Assembly (NCBI RefSeq): GCF_017591425.1
Contig: NW_024466512.1
Location: 17,301,001 to 17,365,000 of the forward strand
Reading direction: 5' to 3'
Length of the DNA stretch: 64,000 bases
DNA from: Ochotona curzoniae
Lineage: Eukaryota; Chordata; Mammalia; Lagomorpha; Ochotonidae
Shown: positions 1 through 12,482 of the stretch, one piece after another
Layout: every line of letters starts with the position of its first letter
Numbering within the stretch: position 1 is the stretch's first letter
Notes under the pieces: generated by a model
Databases searched by the model: none
What the model was told of the DNA's origin: nothing
Seen by the model: only the letters and a program-made list of their open reading frames with translations
Made by a program: the position numbers and the translations under genes

Positions 1-371
1 GTTTGTCTAGGACAACACAGTTGCATACCTTGAAAACCCTTGTCAACACCTAGCACCCCAGACCTACTGGCTAATGTAATCTCACCTTTCTCTTGCCTGT
101 GTTAGTGGATGTACAGCCCGGGCCTTTCTATAAAACTGTTTCAATACAGGGATGAAAATATTTGAAAACAGTTGGAAAAGCTAAAGGATAATTTTGCTTG
201 AAGTTAGGGTATATTTCATTGCCAAGTGAAAGTCCAAGTGGGGGTCACACAAACCCCCCCAATAGGGGAAATATTGCTTCTGTGCCTAAACAGTCAAGAG
301 ATTAGACCTAGCTTCAGGCCCCTCTGCATCCTGGTGCTAAATCTGGCAGAAATCTGCCTGGCCATTTTCTT
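1..371. other. Unique noncoding sequence, no gene seen
   Basis: No repeat family, RNA gene or exon is recognisable here. A short run of C near 256 and moderately AT-rich sequence are all that stand out. Reading frames are short and show no domain. Confidence 0.5.
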
Positions 372-665
372 TCTTTTCTTAAAAATCTTTGAGAGCCAGA
401 GGAATAATTGATGAGAGAGAATCCTTTCAAGTAGTATATTTCTGCAGTTCCTCCAATTGGATGGGACGGACCAGGGCTGAAGCTGGCAGCTGGGAATGCC
501 AGCCGGGTCTGCCAGGTGGGCAGCAGGAACGTAAGCCGTGAGTGCCCACTGCTGCCTGCTAGGGGCTTCGCTGCCCAGAAGTTGGAGACACGGTAGAGCC
601 CAGGTGTTGAGCCCAAGGCCTGCAGGCGGGGATGCTTGCATCCTCATGGCAGTCTGGGTGCCCAC
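372..665 (-). mobile_element. Old lagomorph C-repeat SINE (CSINE), antisense
   Basis: Read on the minus strand, this stretch follows the older C-repeat consensus. The plus strand runs from an A-rich-tail remnant near 379, through the GGCTGAAGCTGGCAGC and GGGTCTGCCAGGTGGGCAG blocks (about 475-520), to the head near 665. It is strongly diverged and no target-site duplication is visible. The 179-residue minus-strand reading frame over 294-833 crosses this element and is not a gene. Confidence 0.6.
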
Positions 666-1349
666 CACACCTTCCCCCACTTTCAGTGTTTGGCTAATTG
701 AGATTTGTTCTTGGAGGGGGTGTACAGAAGGTGCCAGAGATAACGAAAGTAATGAAATGCTTAAGCCTGGGAACAAAATAGACCCTTTTCCCCCAAGGAC
801 ATTAATTATTAATAAGCTGTATCTGTTTTCCACACATTACACAGCGCCATGTGCTGCTCTGGATAAAGCACTGCGTGGGAATATATATGGTAAAATATAT
901 TGTAATTTAGGGTTTTTCCCCCATAAAAATAACTTATTTGACACTGCACTTGTGATCTCAATCTACATTTTTATTCCTAGTTAATATCATACAGATATGT
1001 ATGTATATTTATATGTGTAGATACGCCTTATTCTTTTCCAGTGTTGCAAAGTATTCCATGATATAATCAGTTGTCTAACATTTATGCCAATAATGTATAT
1101 TTATAGAAGTTTGATTCTATCAAACAATCTGTTTTATTTATTTCTTTTCATGCCTCTAGGGTTTTGTTTGAGATTAGCTCTCTAGGATAGCTGCTAGGAG
1201 GTGAATCTGTTCAAAGTTATAGGTGCTAAAAAAAAGCTACAGATGTTTCCAACTTTGATAAAGTATCACTTGACCTCTGCAGGATTTTCCCAACATTATT
1301 TTCCAGGTTGTAATGCTGCTACTGCTGCTAACAAATCTTTTTTAAATAA
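666..1349. other. AT-rich unique sequence, no gene seen
   Basis: The stretch contains AT-rich DNA with repeated TATAT and GTATATTTAT-like motifs around 880-1100. No mobile element or exon could be recognised. Confidence 0.45.
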
Positions 1350-1495
1350 TCACTGTATCACTCTGCTAAGTTCTCTACATCATCTCAATCCTAAGAACAG
1401 CCTTAATGGGGTTACTCTATGAAGTGCATGGTAAGATTATCATTATACAAAAGAAGTCAGTGAGGCTTAGCGAGTTTTATTCATTTGCCTAAACT
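1350..1495 (-). mobile_element. MIR SINE fragment, antisense
   Basis: The plus strand resembles the reverse complement of the mammal-wide MIR: CTCTGCTAAG..CTACATCATCTCAATCCTAAGAACAGCC, then a degenerate (ATTATTATCC..TACAAA..GAGGCTTAGCGAG) region. Similarity is modest, as expected for an ancient element. An L2 origin for part of it cannot be excluded. Confidence 0.55.
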
Positions 1496-2341
1496 TGATA
1501 GGTGTTTGTCTTGTCTTCATAAACTAAAAATAGCATCTCCTACTAAATTAGAAGGTTTACATTTGGAACATCCCGATTCCTTAGAGAAGAAATCTGTCGC
1601 TGAACCTTCAGATTCCCGGATGTTATATTCCTGTGCTCCAGATCTGTGATGTGGATTCCAGACAGTAATTCTCTAGTGATTATCTGGTATAATTAAATGT
1701 GAAGCGAAATGCAAAGTCAATGAAAGAAAATTGCTACAGAGATTCTTATTGGTATGACCGAAAGCACCCAGAGAAAATTCACATAACGAGAAGGGTATTT
1801 TACAATTGGGCCATTAGCTAGAGCTGCAAACACTTTGCACTGATGTGAATCTAAGCTTCCTAGATTCAGCTGGTGTTAAGTAGCCTTGTGTCACTTAATC
1901 CTGTAAGGAAATGTGTTTATTTAACCTGCAACCACTATGGTCTGTGCAAGCTGTGCTGTTGCAAGATTCTCTGGTCTCTTTAAGAAACTGGCCAGCTACT
2001 GAGCTCTTAGGAGGTGGTGAATTGGCAGCTGACCCAGAGACGCCCGTGCCTCACATGAGAGCCAGGGAGCCAGGGAACTGCTTCCAAGGATTCCAGAAAA
2101 AAAAAAAAAGGTGAGCTGTGGTTATTCTGAGAATCCGTGAAGAACTGGACCAGATGGGTTTAAGTTGCCGCAGGTATGCTAGAGAATATTAAAATATTCT
2201 TGATTCATTAGAATTTAAAAGTTTCTTTAGAACAAATCAGAGGATAAAATGATACTGCTGTAGGGACAGACTTTTCCTTTCAATTTTTCAATTTTTAGAT
2301 TATCTTCAGGTTGTAAGCTTATGTGTGTTTGAAAGTTTATT
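1496..2341. other. Unique sequence, no gene seen
   Basis: No gene or recognisable transposon. An A-run lies at 2097-2109, and the sequence just before 2342 is the insertion site of the following SINE. Confidence 0.45.
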
Positions 2342-2355
2342 CATGCTTTGCTTTT

Positions 2356-2689
2356 TTTTTTTTTTTAAAGATTTATTTTTATTATTTTTTCATTGGAAAG
2401 GCGGATATACAGAGAGGAGAGACAGAGAGGAAGATCTTCCGTCCGATGATTCACTCCCCAAGTGAGCGCAACGGGCCGATACTATGCCGATCCGAAGCCA
2501 GGAGCCTCTTCCGGGTCTCCCACGCGGGTGCAGGTTCCCAAAGCTTTGGGCCGTCCTCGACTGCTTTCCCAGGCCACAAGCAGGGAGCTGGAAGGGAAGC
2601 GGGGCTGCCGGGATTAGAACCGGCGCCCATATGGGATCCCGGGGGTGCAAGGCGAGGACCTTAAGCACTTGCGCCACCGCGCCGGGCCC
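2356..2689 (-). mobile_element. Young pika-type C-repeat SINE with 14-bp target-site duplication
   Basis: This is a full-length tRNA-derived SINE in antisense orientation. The T-run at its left end is the poly(A) tail of the minus-strand copy. The head at the right carries a possible A box (reverse complement of 2665-2676) and a B-box-like GGTTCTAATCC (reverse complement of 2611-2621), the internal Pol III promoter parts. CpG sites are plentiful, which suggests youth. The 14-bp sequence CATGCTTTGCTTTT flanks it at 2342-2355 and 2690-2703. Reading frames inside it are not genes. Confidence 0.9.
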
Positions 2690-2703
2690 CATGCTTTGCT
2701 TTT

Positions 2704-5177
2704 ATAAATGATTTTTTATTTTGCATGAAGTCACACGGCATTTCCTTGGTATTTTGAAAAGCATTCTGATCAAAGTTGAACTTTGTTATTTGTTTCAACT
2801 ATCTTTGGATAAAGAGATGAGTTTTTCACTGACCTGTTTTCAGGGGTTACAATCATGAATTCTACACAGACCTTAAATGACTCAACCTGTGAAAATCTAA
2901 CTCCTCTCCCACAGGTAGTGTTTATTTAGTTGGAGTTTTTCAGTGTCTATCATGGAAATGCACAGCCCATTTTTAACAAGTATTTTGTCGAAGGTGTATT
3001 ATCTCAGTTAACCCCCGCCATCCTTCCCCCAAACCAAGGAGTTTCTACTTTTGTTCTCATCCCCATTCCACCTGTTAGAAGTAAAGAAGAGAATTTGCTG
3101 AAGAACAAATAGTGGCTAAGTGGTCTAACCTGTAGCTTACTTGTCTCTAACTCCAGAGTTGTATGGGACTTAGGGCCTTAATCCAGATCAGAGAACAAAT
3201 GGGAACCATTTGTGGGTTTATATCTCTTTACTCACAGTGATGGTGAGAAATGCCACTTGCCCCCAAAGATGTTGAGGCCATAGGAGATAACCCTGTATCC
3301 ATGGGGAACATCAGACAAACATGCAAGAGACATCTAAGGAAGCCACACGTACAGCTGCATGTCACACACTTGAAAACAACTGTGTACAAGTTCACAACCA
3401 TTCACAAGCCACATCCACCCATTGCCTCACATAGCCAGACAACCACACATCCATCCACAAGCATTCTCATCAGGCCATTCCCCCGGTGGTTATATGGACC
3501 TGCAGACAAAAGTGGCCTAAAGCCAGAGCTACGTGCCAGCCTCTGAGTAACCAGCCAAGCAGATTCACCTGTTGGTTAATGTGACACCGGGTTGCTATCA
3601 AGGGACAAGGGCAAAAGGTGCAGGGATTTGATGTTCTTACCTTCCCAGGTTCATCCCAAGAAGAATTTATATACCTTACATTGCTGAATGCTTGTTTTCT
3701 GCCCCTGTCCCCACATAGTGCTGTCTATAGCTATAAGAGGAATTTTGGTTTTCTTTTTCATCTAATGAAGCTCTTGAAGTTTCAGCTTGTCGGTCTTGCT
3801 TTTTGTCTGTCAGAAAACCTTTCTCACTCTCCTCCTTGCTCCACACTTGATGTAAAAGGAAAAAAAAATAAGCGATCATTGAAAACTATTGCCTTCATGC
3901 AATGGAATTTAGATCGTCTGAGATATTTGGATCAGAACTACGGTTCTAGAAAGGGGTTGAAGTGCTGCCTTGAAAAGTTCCTAATACTTTGGACTTGAAG
4001 CCATAGCTTATTCAGACAGCTAAACTCCATGTGTTGAAATCGCCATTAAGAATAGTCACAGTGACCCATTGCAATGAGAAACAACGAACCTCTGCCGAGG
4101 AACTCAAAGGAGTTTGATGAGGTCAGCTCCAGTGAGGTTAAATGAGACTATCTAGGGAAGGCCTTAGAGTGTCAGCAGCCCTGAAGTGTTATCCCTTTAA
4201 CTATTAATCTGTTTGAGAACACATTAAAGATTTAATGATCCTCAAAGGTGAAAGAGCTTTTAAGTGAGATACAAGCTTTTCCCTCGACAGGCAAAACCAG
4301 GTTAAAAAGGAAAAGCCCAAATGGAGGGTGAGGCTCGCAGTGAGTCCGAGAGCCCTGTGCTTCAGCTGCTGAAAACCTCATTGCCCACGGAGCTCCAGAT
4401 GATTAAACGCTTATACAGTGCTCATGTTAGCTTCTCATCTGCTATTAACTGTACGTGTGAGGCTTTTCACTCCATCGGTCACCTAAAACCTGGTCATGCT
4501 GGTGGAGTTGGCTCTGTGCCGAGACCAAGCTACTGGAGTCAGGTCAGGGTGCTTTCATTTAATAGGATGAATTAGATACTCTTGGTGAGGCGTGAAACAC
4601 CTGATTCATTTGCTTTTCCCCACAGAACTTGCATAATGTAAGCTAAGATGTGGGGTTCCTTTTCTAATTTTTTTTTTTAATTTAGAGAAAATTAGTGCAA
4701 TCCAAGTCCCCACATTTACTAAAATGTAAGAAGCCTGGAGCTCATCTGAGTCAGCATTTTAACATCCAGTCTGGAGAGTCATTGGAATAGAAAAGATAAT
4801 AATGTGTGTCCTAAGCTGTTTCTTGAATATTAAAGTTATCCAGCTGAAATTGTCCTGGAGTTGTGTTCTCGCTTTTGCCAGAAAGGTTGTGTCATTTAAC
4901 ATTGGCTGATACACTTTCAATTTCATGATAATTGCATTGCTTATACTATAATGATCTCAAGTTCAAGTTAGCATACTTATATATTTAGTAAAACAGGAAC
5001 TATTAGATCAATCATTTTTTATTTGACTTTTGAATTTATTTTTCTAATTTATGGAGAAGAGTGCATGCATACAATGGCAAGCTTTGACTGGGCCAAACCC
5101 AGGGGCTGGAATTCCATAAGTTACCCCTGATGGTCTCAGTCAGAACTGAAACTCTCTAATAATATAAACCATGGGCA
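2704..5177. other. Unique block with CA-rich patch; possible conserved segment 4120-4480
   Basis: No exon or gene is supported. A CA-rich, low-complexity patch spans about 3330-3470. Around 4120-4480 the sequence is balanced in composition, free of recognised repeats and contains homeodomain-type TTAAT and ATTAAA motifs (4200-4240). It looks like conserved noncoding DNA, but only alignment could show that. Confidence 0.4.
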
Positions 5178-5185
5178 TCTGACTA

Positions 5186-5520
5186 CCTTTAAAAAAAAAT
5201 CTTAGGTTTATTTTGTTTTTATTGGAAAGGCAGATCAGATATCCAGAGATGAGAGACAAAAGGTCTTCTATCCTCTAGTTCATTCCCCAAATATCTGCAA
5301 TGGCCAGAGCTGAACCTATCCAAAACCAGGAGCCAGGAGCTGCTTTTGGGTCTCCCATGCGAGTACAAGGTCCCAAGGCTTTGTGCCGTCCTCCACTGCT
5401 TTTCCATGCCACAAGCAGAGCTGGACGGAAAGGGAAGCACTCAGGACACAAACTGGCACCCATGTGGGATCCTGCCACACGCAGGGTAAGGATTTAACCA
5501 TTGAGCCACCGCATCAGGCC
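5186..5520 (-). mobile_element. C-repeat SINE, antisense
   Basis: A minus-strand C repeat. Tail-derived AATCTTAGGTTTATTTT begins near 5200, the GGAAAGGCAGAT block near 5223, and the GAGCCACCGCATCAGGCC head end reaches 5520. TCTGACTA occurs on both sides (5178-5185 and 5521-5528) and is the likely target-site duplication. The copy is moderately diverged. Confidence 0.85.
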
Positions 5521-5528
5521 TCTGACTA

Positions 5529-7998
5529 ATGTTTTAGTAACTAGGCCAAATTCCTGCCCATGATTTTTTGGCAAATAAACCGCAGTGCTTATGAAGACAG
5601 ATCATGAAAGGAGCTGTGATGGCACGAAAGCTAGGAGTCAGTGTCTGAGTAACTGAACCCGTTGGGACCTCACGTGGACCCTGGATGTGGTAACAGATTC
5701 TTAGTTTCTTTTGTTAGAATTACAGCTGCTCCCCAGCCTAGGAGGATTTCATTCATGCGTTTTCAGGTTCACAATGTTGTGGAAGTGATACATGCTCAGT
5801 AGAGACTGCTTTGAAGTTTGATCTTTTCCCACCAGGTCACTATCCCCTTGTGAGGCTGGGAAGCCTTGGTGACCAGGAGTCCCAGTGAGCCTCGCGAGCA
5901 GGAGGGTTAACACCCAAAGCAGCACGATGCACTGGGTTGACAGGTATTACTGTCCTATGGCTAAGGTGCATTTCATGCAGATTTAACTAGCAGTATTTTC
6001 ACCTTAAGAGCTTGTCAGGTTATAACTCCCTTGTAAATCAAGATGCATCTGCCCGAGTGTTGCTTTTTAACTCAAGTGTGAAGGAAGGAAAGGTGGCAAG
6101 CTCATAAATGCCTCTGTCCCAATTCTGTGACCTGGGAACTCTGTGGTCCTCATTCACAGCGCTTTTCTTAAGCTTGGACTTGGCCAGCTGCCTTGCGCTC
6201 TCCTCTGGCCTTCATCACCCTTGCTGTTTATGAGACATTTTTTTTTTTTTCCCTTTACTACACAGTCTAATTAAGGCTTAACCAGGATGCTTCCAGATGT
6301 GACAAATGAAGAGATTTTCCTGTTGAGTTGATCTGCCTGTCTCTGTTCTCTTTGAGCTGTCTTTTGGAAATCCCTTTCCCAGTGTGTTTATGATGCTGAT
6401 TAAGTTTCCCCACCCTGCTGCCGGTGAACTTGGGGATTAACTGACTTATAATTGTATCTCACTTCTCCCAGAGCATGGGGAGTGATTAATGTGCCACATG
6501 CAGCTGCCTTGCTTAACTCCGTATTTCATTGTCCGGACGCATCCCAGCTGCAGGCTGCCTCACTCCACAAGGCTGGAAAGTTTCCTGGAAGCAGAAACAC
6601 ACTTGTGTGCTAAAAGGTGGAACTCTGAAAATAAGGTAATAGGGACGCCAATAGAAGAACCACAAATCTCCATAAACCGAAAGCGAGGAAAACAACCGGC
6701 CAGCTACGCTTAAAAGTTTTCTTTAAACTGTCGAGGGAAGTGTTTTATCTCTCTGATGGGTCATTTTTCTGTGTCTGGGGGACTTTACGTAATGGAGCTA
6801 TTTTGCGGTAATTTATTAATTGGCCAGGGTAAGCGCTTAGTGTGGTTCTTGGCACGGAACTGTTGATGTTTACTTTCAAGTAACTCATTGCTTTTGATTA
6901 AGATCTTCATTATAACCTATTTGCTAGAGAGATGAGACACCATCCATGTCCACCCCACAGGCAAGAATCATGCCGTTGCCTTCGTGTAGCTGTGAGACTG
7001 AGGCTTGATGGGAATTTAGAACTAGCAGAGTATAGCACATTTTGCTGGCTCTTAGAAACCGGCCTCCATTGCCAAAGGAATAAAGTGAGTTTGCTCTGCT
7101 GGCGGACTTCGGAGCCAGACAGGTTTGGTAATGATTGTGATCAAAATCCTTCCAATAACCCACCTCTGTTAGTAGGCTGATGGCTGTCTTAGTAAGTATG
7201 AGGGTGTTATTTAGTGGAATATACTGAGTCAGAAGTGGAGGAAGCATTCAGTGTGTTATTTCAGCCTAATAGAATTGCTTCTATCAGTGAACAGTTTCAG
7301 CAGCAACGACTCTGTTGTTGTTTGTTCTCTTTGTCATTAGCGTGGAGAACCACTCTAATCACAAGGCCATTCTTTGTTTCCACATAGCTCCCGTGCATCC
7401 TCAGGGCGACCGGGGGAGGTTGTCAGCAGCCTTGGTTTCAGGAAATGATTCATGTTTCCTCATTGCTTCTGGAAGTCAGTGTGATTTCCCACCCCAGCAA
7501 ACAGGATTTGGAATGGAAGGAAAGTGGCCATAAGGATGAGTGATAGAAACAGCCAGGAGTTCTCGGGTGGTCCTGCTCTACCTGGCAGGCTGGCTGAGGA
7601 GCAGCAGACGGGGAAAATGTAGGTCATCAGAGAGAAATCAAGAAAAGACCTGAGCCAGGAGCTCTTCTGGGATCCCAATGGTTTTCACGTCCTGATTTCA
7701 GCCCATACAGCTTTTGATACATGCCATGCCCTGTTATGCATATAATGACTAACATCCCCTTCACTTTTTCTGCTTTGCCGACTGTATCCTTATCTTAACA
7801 CTGCAAATGGTTGCCATTGCAAGAGCCCTTATTAATAGTTGTATATGTCTCTGTGTGTTACATTTATTTATGTGGGTGCAGTGGAGCTCAGGGCAAACAA
7901 TCCAATCAGAATACAGTTCCTCGGAGTCTTAGTTCTGTAAAGAAACATTGGGTCTCTGTGCACCTCACACTTCCTAAAGGTTGTGGATAATGTCTCTG
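5529..7998. other. Unique block; possible conserved noncoding sequence 6240-6900
   Basis: No gene is supported and no mobile element is recognised. The part around 6240-6900 mixes TAATTAAGG, GATTAAG, TTATTAATTGG and similar homeodomain-type sites with GC-balanced sequence, and it lacks repeats. That makes it a plausible enhancer-like conserved element. A T-run lies at about 6239-6251. Confidence 0.4.
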
Positions 7999-8006
7999 AG
8001 TTTTCT

Positions 8007-8336
8007 TTTTTTTCTAAAGATTTATTTATTTTTCTAGAAAGTCCGATTTATAGAGAAAAGGAGACACAGAAAGTTCTTCCATCCAATGGTTCACTTCCCA
8101 AATGACTATCAATGGCTGGAGCTGAGCTGATCAAAAACCAGAAGCCAGGAGCTTCTTCAGGTCTCCCACTTGGGCGCAAGGTCCCAAGGCTGTGTGCCAT
8201 CCTTCACTGCTTTCCCAGGCCATAAGCAGGGAGCTGGATGGGAAGTAGGGCAGCTGGGACATAAACTGGTGCCCATGTGGGATCCCAGCACATGCAAGGT
8301 GAGGATTTTAGCCACTGGGCTACCACACCAGGCCCC
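8007..8336 (-). mobile_element. C-repeat SINE, antisense
   Basis: A near full-length minus-strand C repeat. TTTCTAAAGATTTATTTATT is the tail side. GGAGCTTCTTCAGGTCTCCC and CCCAGGCCATAAGCAGGGAG follow, with GGGATCCCAGC and CCACACCAGGCCCC at the head. AGTTTTCT flanks it (7999-8006 and 8337-8344). Divergence is moderate. Confidence 0.87.
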
Positions 8337-8344
8337 AGTTTTCT

Positions 8345-8619
8345 CTGCCTCAGCACCCCTAGATTGTACATCTGAAAACCTTAACATGTTGGAATAACAT
8401 TGAAGAAGACTGTATCAGACTTAACCCTCGTTTCTCCCTTTGGTAAGCAGGAGCACACTTTGTAATTAGGAAAAAAATATGAGAAAGAGAATCAACAAGA
8501 AGCGCAGCAAATAGCAAATTTATTGTAGAAAAATATCAGGTTTGGAGCCAAGATAGGGTGGCATTGAAACACTTAAAAATAATGACCCAAAACTCGTGAC
8601 TCAAAACATAAGCTAAAGA
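8345..8619. other. Unique AT-rich spacer
   Basis: Short repeat-free spacer between two C repeats. No gene or motif stands out. Confidence 0.4.
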
Positions 8620-8938
8620 CCTACTAGGCTCGATTAGCTAATCCTCAGCCTTCAAGCAGCAGCATCCTGTATGAGTGTTGGTTCATGTCCTGTCTGCTCT
8701 ACTTCTTTTCTAGCTTCCTTCTTTTGGCCTGGGAAAGCAGCAGAGGATGTCCCAAAGCCCTGGGACTCTGCACGCATGTGGGAGACCTGGAAAAGGCTCC
8801 TGGTTCCTGCTTGTGGCTTCGGATTGGCTCAGGTCCAGTTGGGGCCGTAGTGGTCATTGGGGAGTGGACTAGTGAATGGAAGATTTTCTCTGTCTCTGCT
8901 TTTTATAAATCTGCCTTTCCACTAAAAAGAAATACTTA
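8620..8938 (+). mobile_element. Older C-repeat SINE, sense (rabbit-like head)
   Basis: The head TAGGCTCGATTAGCTAATCC resembles the GGCTAATCCTCCGCC type of C repeat rather than the CTAGTGGCTAAAG type that dominates this window. It continues through GGCCTGGGAAAGCAGCAGAGG, GGGAGACCTGG, TTGGCTCAGGTCC and a CATTGGGGAGTGGACTAGT block, ending in an A-rich tail. It is diverged and no clear target-site duplication is seen. Confidence 0.75.
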
Positions 8939-10064
8939 ACATTTGTAATGAATTTCATTCATATGTTAAGAAGGTTAATCTTCTGCTTTCATATCAACAT
9001 ACAGAATCCCTCCAGAAAAATCAGTCATTTTCAGTAAGAATGAAAGTGCAGTCATCCAAGGCAGTTTGCCAAATGATGTGATGCTATGCCTTGAAGCCCT
9101 TGGCCTTGGTCACTAAAACAGCTATGGGTGTGATCAATTGCTCTGTACTTGCTAATTTGATGAATTCTAGAGGCAGCAGCTAGGGGGAAAAATGCTTTAG
9201 AAATGCAGGAAAAAAAAAAAACTGACACAAGATTGGAAAGAATTAGTGCAATGCTACTTTTTGATGAAACTAAATGAGGCACCTGAGCCAGAAGTCAGAT
9301 TGGAAATGATTAACACAAATGGTAGTTCTCATGATCTGCAGTAATAATGAGGGCTGCAGGAAGGCTCTATTTTACATCCGTGTTTTCAAACAAAGGTGAG
9401 AAACTTGTGTCTTTTGGTGTCATTGGACCTGTTTAGACCCCTGGATGATAGACAGTGCAGTGTGCCCAATTAACAGGGCAAACTGTTTTGGAAATGGAGA
9501 CATTTCTGTGAAGAGATCTCTGCGTACTATTGGCTCAGTAGTTGTTTCTCTAAGGACTGAGAATCAGGGGAGCAAAATTTAGGGATTTGGGTGAGTGATG
9601 AAAGCTTAGGTCTCTTCCTGATTGTGCAGTAACGGTTTTCACTCCTGCTGCATTTCTTTGTGTGTGAGTGTGTGTGTGCTTGTCATTGCTAACTTCTTCC
9701 TTGATTCTTTGCCATCTGATTGTTTTCTCTTTGTGTATTTTCCTTCTCCATAATTTCACTTCTTTTTGCAAAACAAGTGTTGTAAAGATGGTATCTCTGT
9801 TAAATATTTTCAATTTTGTTTTGTTTAAAATAAAGTGAATTTTGCTGTTATAGTGAGTTTATCTCAACCTTTCAGTATCACATCAAATCAAGAATAACAC
9901 TGAATGATGAAATTTCACTTCTGTGAAACTCGGGATTAAAATGTTTTGTCAAGTGACTTCAAAATATTTCGGAAAATTGAATTGAATTTTTTTTGTGCAA
10001 AAATGTTGGAATCCATGTGTGTTTTCTCCCATTCTGTTGCTTGCCTCATCACTTTGTGGACTCT
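8939..10064. other. Unique sequence with short TG tract, no gene seen
   Basis: No exon or transposon was recognised. A short GTGTGTGAGTGTGTGTGTG tract is at about 9659-9678 and an A-run at about 9210-9221. AT-rich sequence continues to 10064. Confidence 0.4.
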
Positions 10065-10320
10065 TTCCTTTTAAATATTTGTCATTCATTTGTGAGACAG
10101 ATTCAGAGAAAAATTTCCCACCTGCTGGTTCACATGCCAAGTGCCCAGAATTGCCAAAACAGGGCCAGGCCAAAGCCAGGAACTAGGAATTCAGTCTGGG
10201 TTTTCAAAGCCAACCTCCTGAAACACGGTGTGATCCCTCCCAGGGTGGATATTAACAGGAAGGTGCATTGCTGAGAGGAGCTGAACTTCAACATGAACTC
10301 ATATGCATGAATTCCAAACA
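10065..10320 (-). mobile_element. Old C-repeat SINE, antisense
   Basis: Diverged minus-strand copy of the older C-repeat type. It shows ATTTGTGAGACAGATTCAGAG at the tail side, CCTGCTGGTTCACATGCC, CAGGCCAAAGCCAGGAACTAGG, CTCCCAGGGTGG and the CATATGCATGAA remnant near the head. The order of blocks matches the consensus. Target-site duplications are not recognisable. Confidence 0.65.
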
Positions 10321-10343
10321 TTTTGGCAACAAAGCACACAGTT

Positions 10344-10353
10344 GGGGGGGGGG
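10344..10353. repeat. G10 homopolymer
   Basis: A run of ten G residues lies immediately before the L1 3' end. Its length is likely polymorphic or prone to sequencing error. Confidence 0.9.
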
Positions 10354-10354
10354 T

Positions 10355-12482
10355 TATTCTTATTTTAACTTAATTTATTTATACAAGGTGAGAAAACTGT
10401 ATGTATTTCACAATACAGATCTAGGAGCATAAGGAGGCTTCCCATAATCCCCTCTCTGCCGCCTACATCCCCCACGTAACTTCCTGTGTACTTATTTTTT
10501 TTAAATTTTTTTTTACAATGGCATGCTTTCAGTTCATTTCAGTCACAGCCTTACCACTCCATTAGATGAAGAATTCATGAATAGAAAAAAAAAAGCCTCT
10601 TGTTCCCCAAGCATACAGAGAAAAGCTGCAAACAACAATCAAATCTCACTCATATAGATTATATATTTCTATCATGTTTATTTTTATCACAGATCAGGTA
10701 AAACATGGTATTTGTCTTTTAGGGACTGGCTTATTTCATCTAGCATAATGGCTTGACAGTATTTCGTAGTGTACTTATTACGTTTCTTTACCTCTTCGTC
10801 CATTGATGGTTGATTCAGTATTTTAGCTATAGTAGATTATGAATTGTGGATTGAGCCACAGTAACCATGGGGGTACAAATATGCTGATTTCATTTTGCTT
10901 GGATAATTCCCAGGAGTGAGGTGATTGGGTCATATCATGGGTCTATTTTCAGATCTCTAAGGAATCTCCACACCACCCTGCATGATGGTTGAACATTTAT
11001 ATTGCAGTTGGTGGGAACGGTTTACATTCTGGTCGTTGCCTCATTACTTTGTTGACCACAGTTTTGTTTTCTGTTTGTAGTACAAGAGCTTCTTGGCTTG
11101 ATGTTACCTGCTGCTTTTACTTTTACCGTAACTACATGTGCTGCCAGGTTTTTCCCAAGAGTTCCTTGCCTATGCCTATGTTTTGCTGAGTTTCCTTGCT
11201 ATTTTCCTCTCATAAGTTGATGGTTTGGATTTTTTTTTATCCATTTGGAGTTGATTTTTATGAGGTAGGAGTCTTGTTTCTGTGCATGCAGATCCAATTT
11301 CCCCAGCAGTGTTTGTTGAAGAGACTATGTCCCTTCTCCCTGGATTGCGGGTTGGCTGTAGCTGTGTGGGCCAACTTCTCGGATTTCTATTCTGTTCCAT
11401 TGCTCTGTGTGTCTGTTTTTGTGTCAGTACCAGGCTGCTTTGACTGCAGCTTCCCTGAATTACATTTTGAAGTCTGGTACTATAATGCCTCCAGCTTTAT
11501 ATTCATCCTTTAAGATTCCTTTATCGTTTTGGGGTCTCATGTGTTTTCATATGAATTTTAATATAATGTTTTGTAGATTTTGCCAAGAATGTCATAGGTA
11601 TTTGGATTAAGATCACACTGAATCTGTAAATTGCCTTTTGTAGTATGAACATTTTTATTATGTTGATTCTACCAATCCATGAACTTTTCAGATTTTACCA
11701 TTTCTTTTGTATCTCATTCTATTTCTTTAGTATTTTGTAATTTTCCTTGTAGATATCCTTAACATTCTTGACTCAATTTATTACAAGGTATTAACATTTT
11801 TCTACAGCTATTGGTGAGACTGATATTGCAAGCTCATTCTAAGCCATGCAACTACTTGTGTATGCAAAGGCGATCGATTTGTGTGTGTTGATTTTAAATC
11901 CTGCTGTGTTACTGGACTGTTTGATGCATTTCAGTAGCTCCTTAGTGGAGTCTCTTGTTTGTGCTATGCATAGGATCATAACATATGCCAACGAGCATCA
12001 TTTGAATTCTTGCTTTCTCATTTGTATTTCTGCTCCAATTCCATTTCCCCCCCTAATGATATGGCTAAAACATCCAGGACTGGATAGAATAATACTCATG
12101 GGATGGACATGCTTGTCTGAATCTGGATCTTGGTGGAAATGCTTTCATTGTTTCCCCATTCATTATGATGCTGGCTGTGGATTTTTTGTATATTGCCTTT
12201 ATTGTCATGAGGAATGTTCCTTCTATACCAAATTTGCTTATTTTATCATGAAAGGCTGTTGTATTCTGTCAAGTGCTTTTTTTCATCTATTGAAGCAATC
12301 ATATGGTTAATATGACTCATCACATTTATTCAATTGTGTATGTTGAACCATTTCTGCAGACCAGGGATAAATCCCAGTTGATCCATGGGAATGATCTTTC
12401 TCATGTATTGTTGTCATCATGACTCAATTGAGGCAAATTATAGATTGTAAGTTTTCAAAAATCTATTGCTTTCTCTTTTTTT
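10355..12482 (-). mobile_element. LINE-1, antisense, 3' UTR plus part of ORF2 (decayed)
   Basis: The plus strand reads as the reverse complement of mammalian L1. A lagomorph-type 3' UTR covers about 10370-10700. Then come the end of ORF2 (AGTGAGGTGATTGGGTCATA, GATGGTTGAAC, about 10915-11000) and internal ORF2 blocks such as TGATTCTACCAATCCATGAAC and TGTATGTTGAACCATTTCTGCAGACCAGGGATAAATCCC. Stops and frameshifts interrupt ORF2, so it is not functional. Plus-strand reading frames here, including 154 codons at 11846-12310, are antisense artefacts. A SINE interrupts the element at 12483. Confidence 0.88.

Noticed and set aside
294..833. Longest reading frame in the window (179 codons, minus strand)
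   Set aside because: It overlaps an old C repeat, has no recognisable domain and no splice context. It is open by chance and by the low stop content of the SINE.
2590..2689. Possible tRNA gene from A/B boxes
   Set aside because: The box-like motifs belong to a tRNA-derived SINE head. No intact cloverleaf can be drawn.
11846..12310. 154-codon plus-strand frame
   Set aside because: It is antisense to L1 ORF2 sequence and so is not an independent gene.
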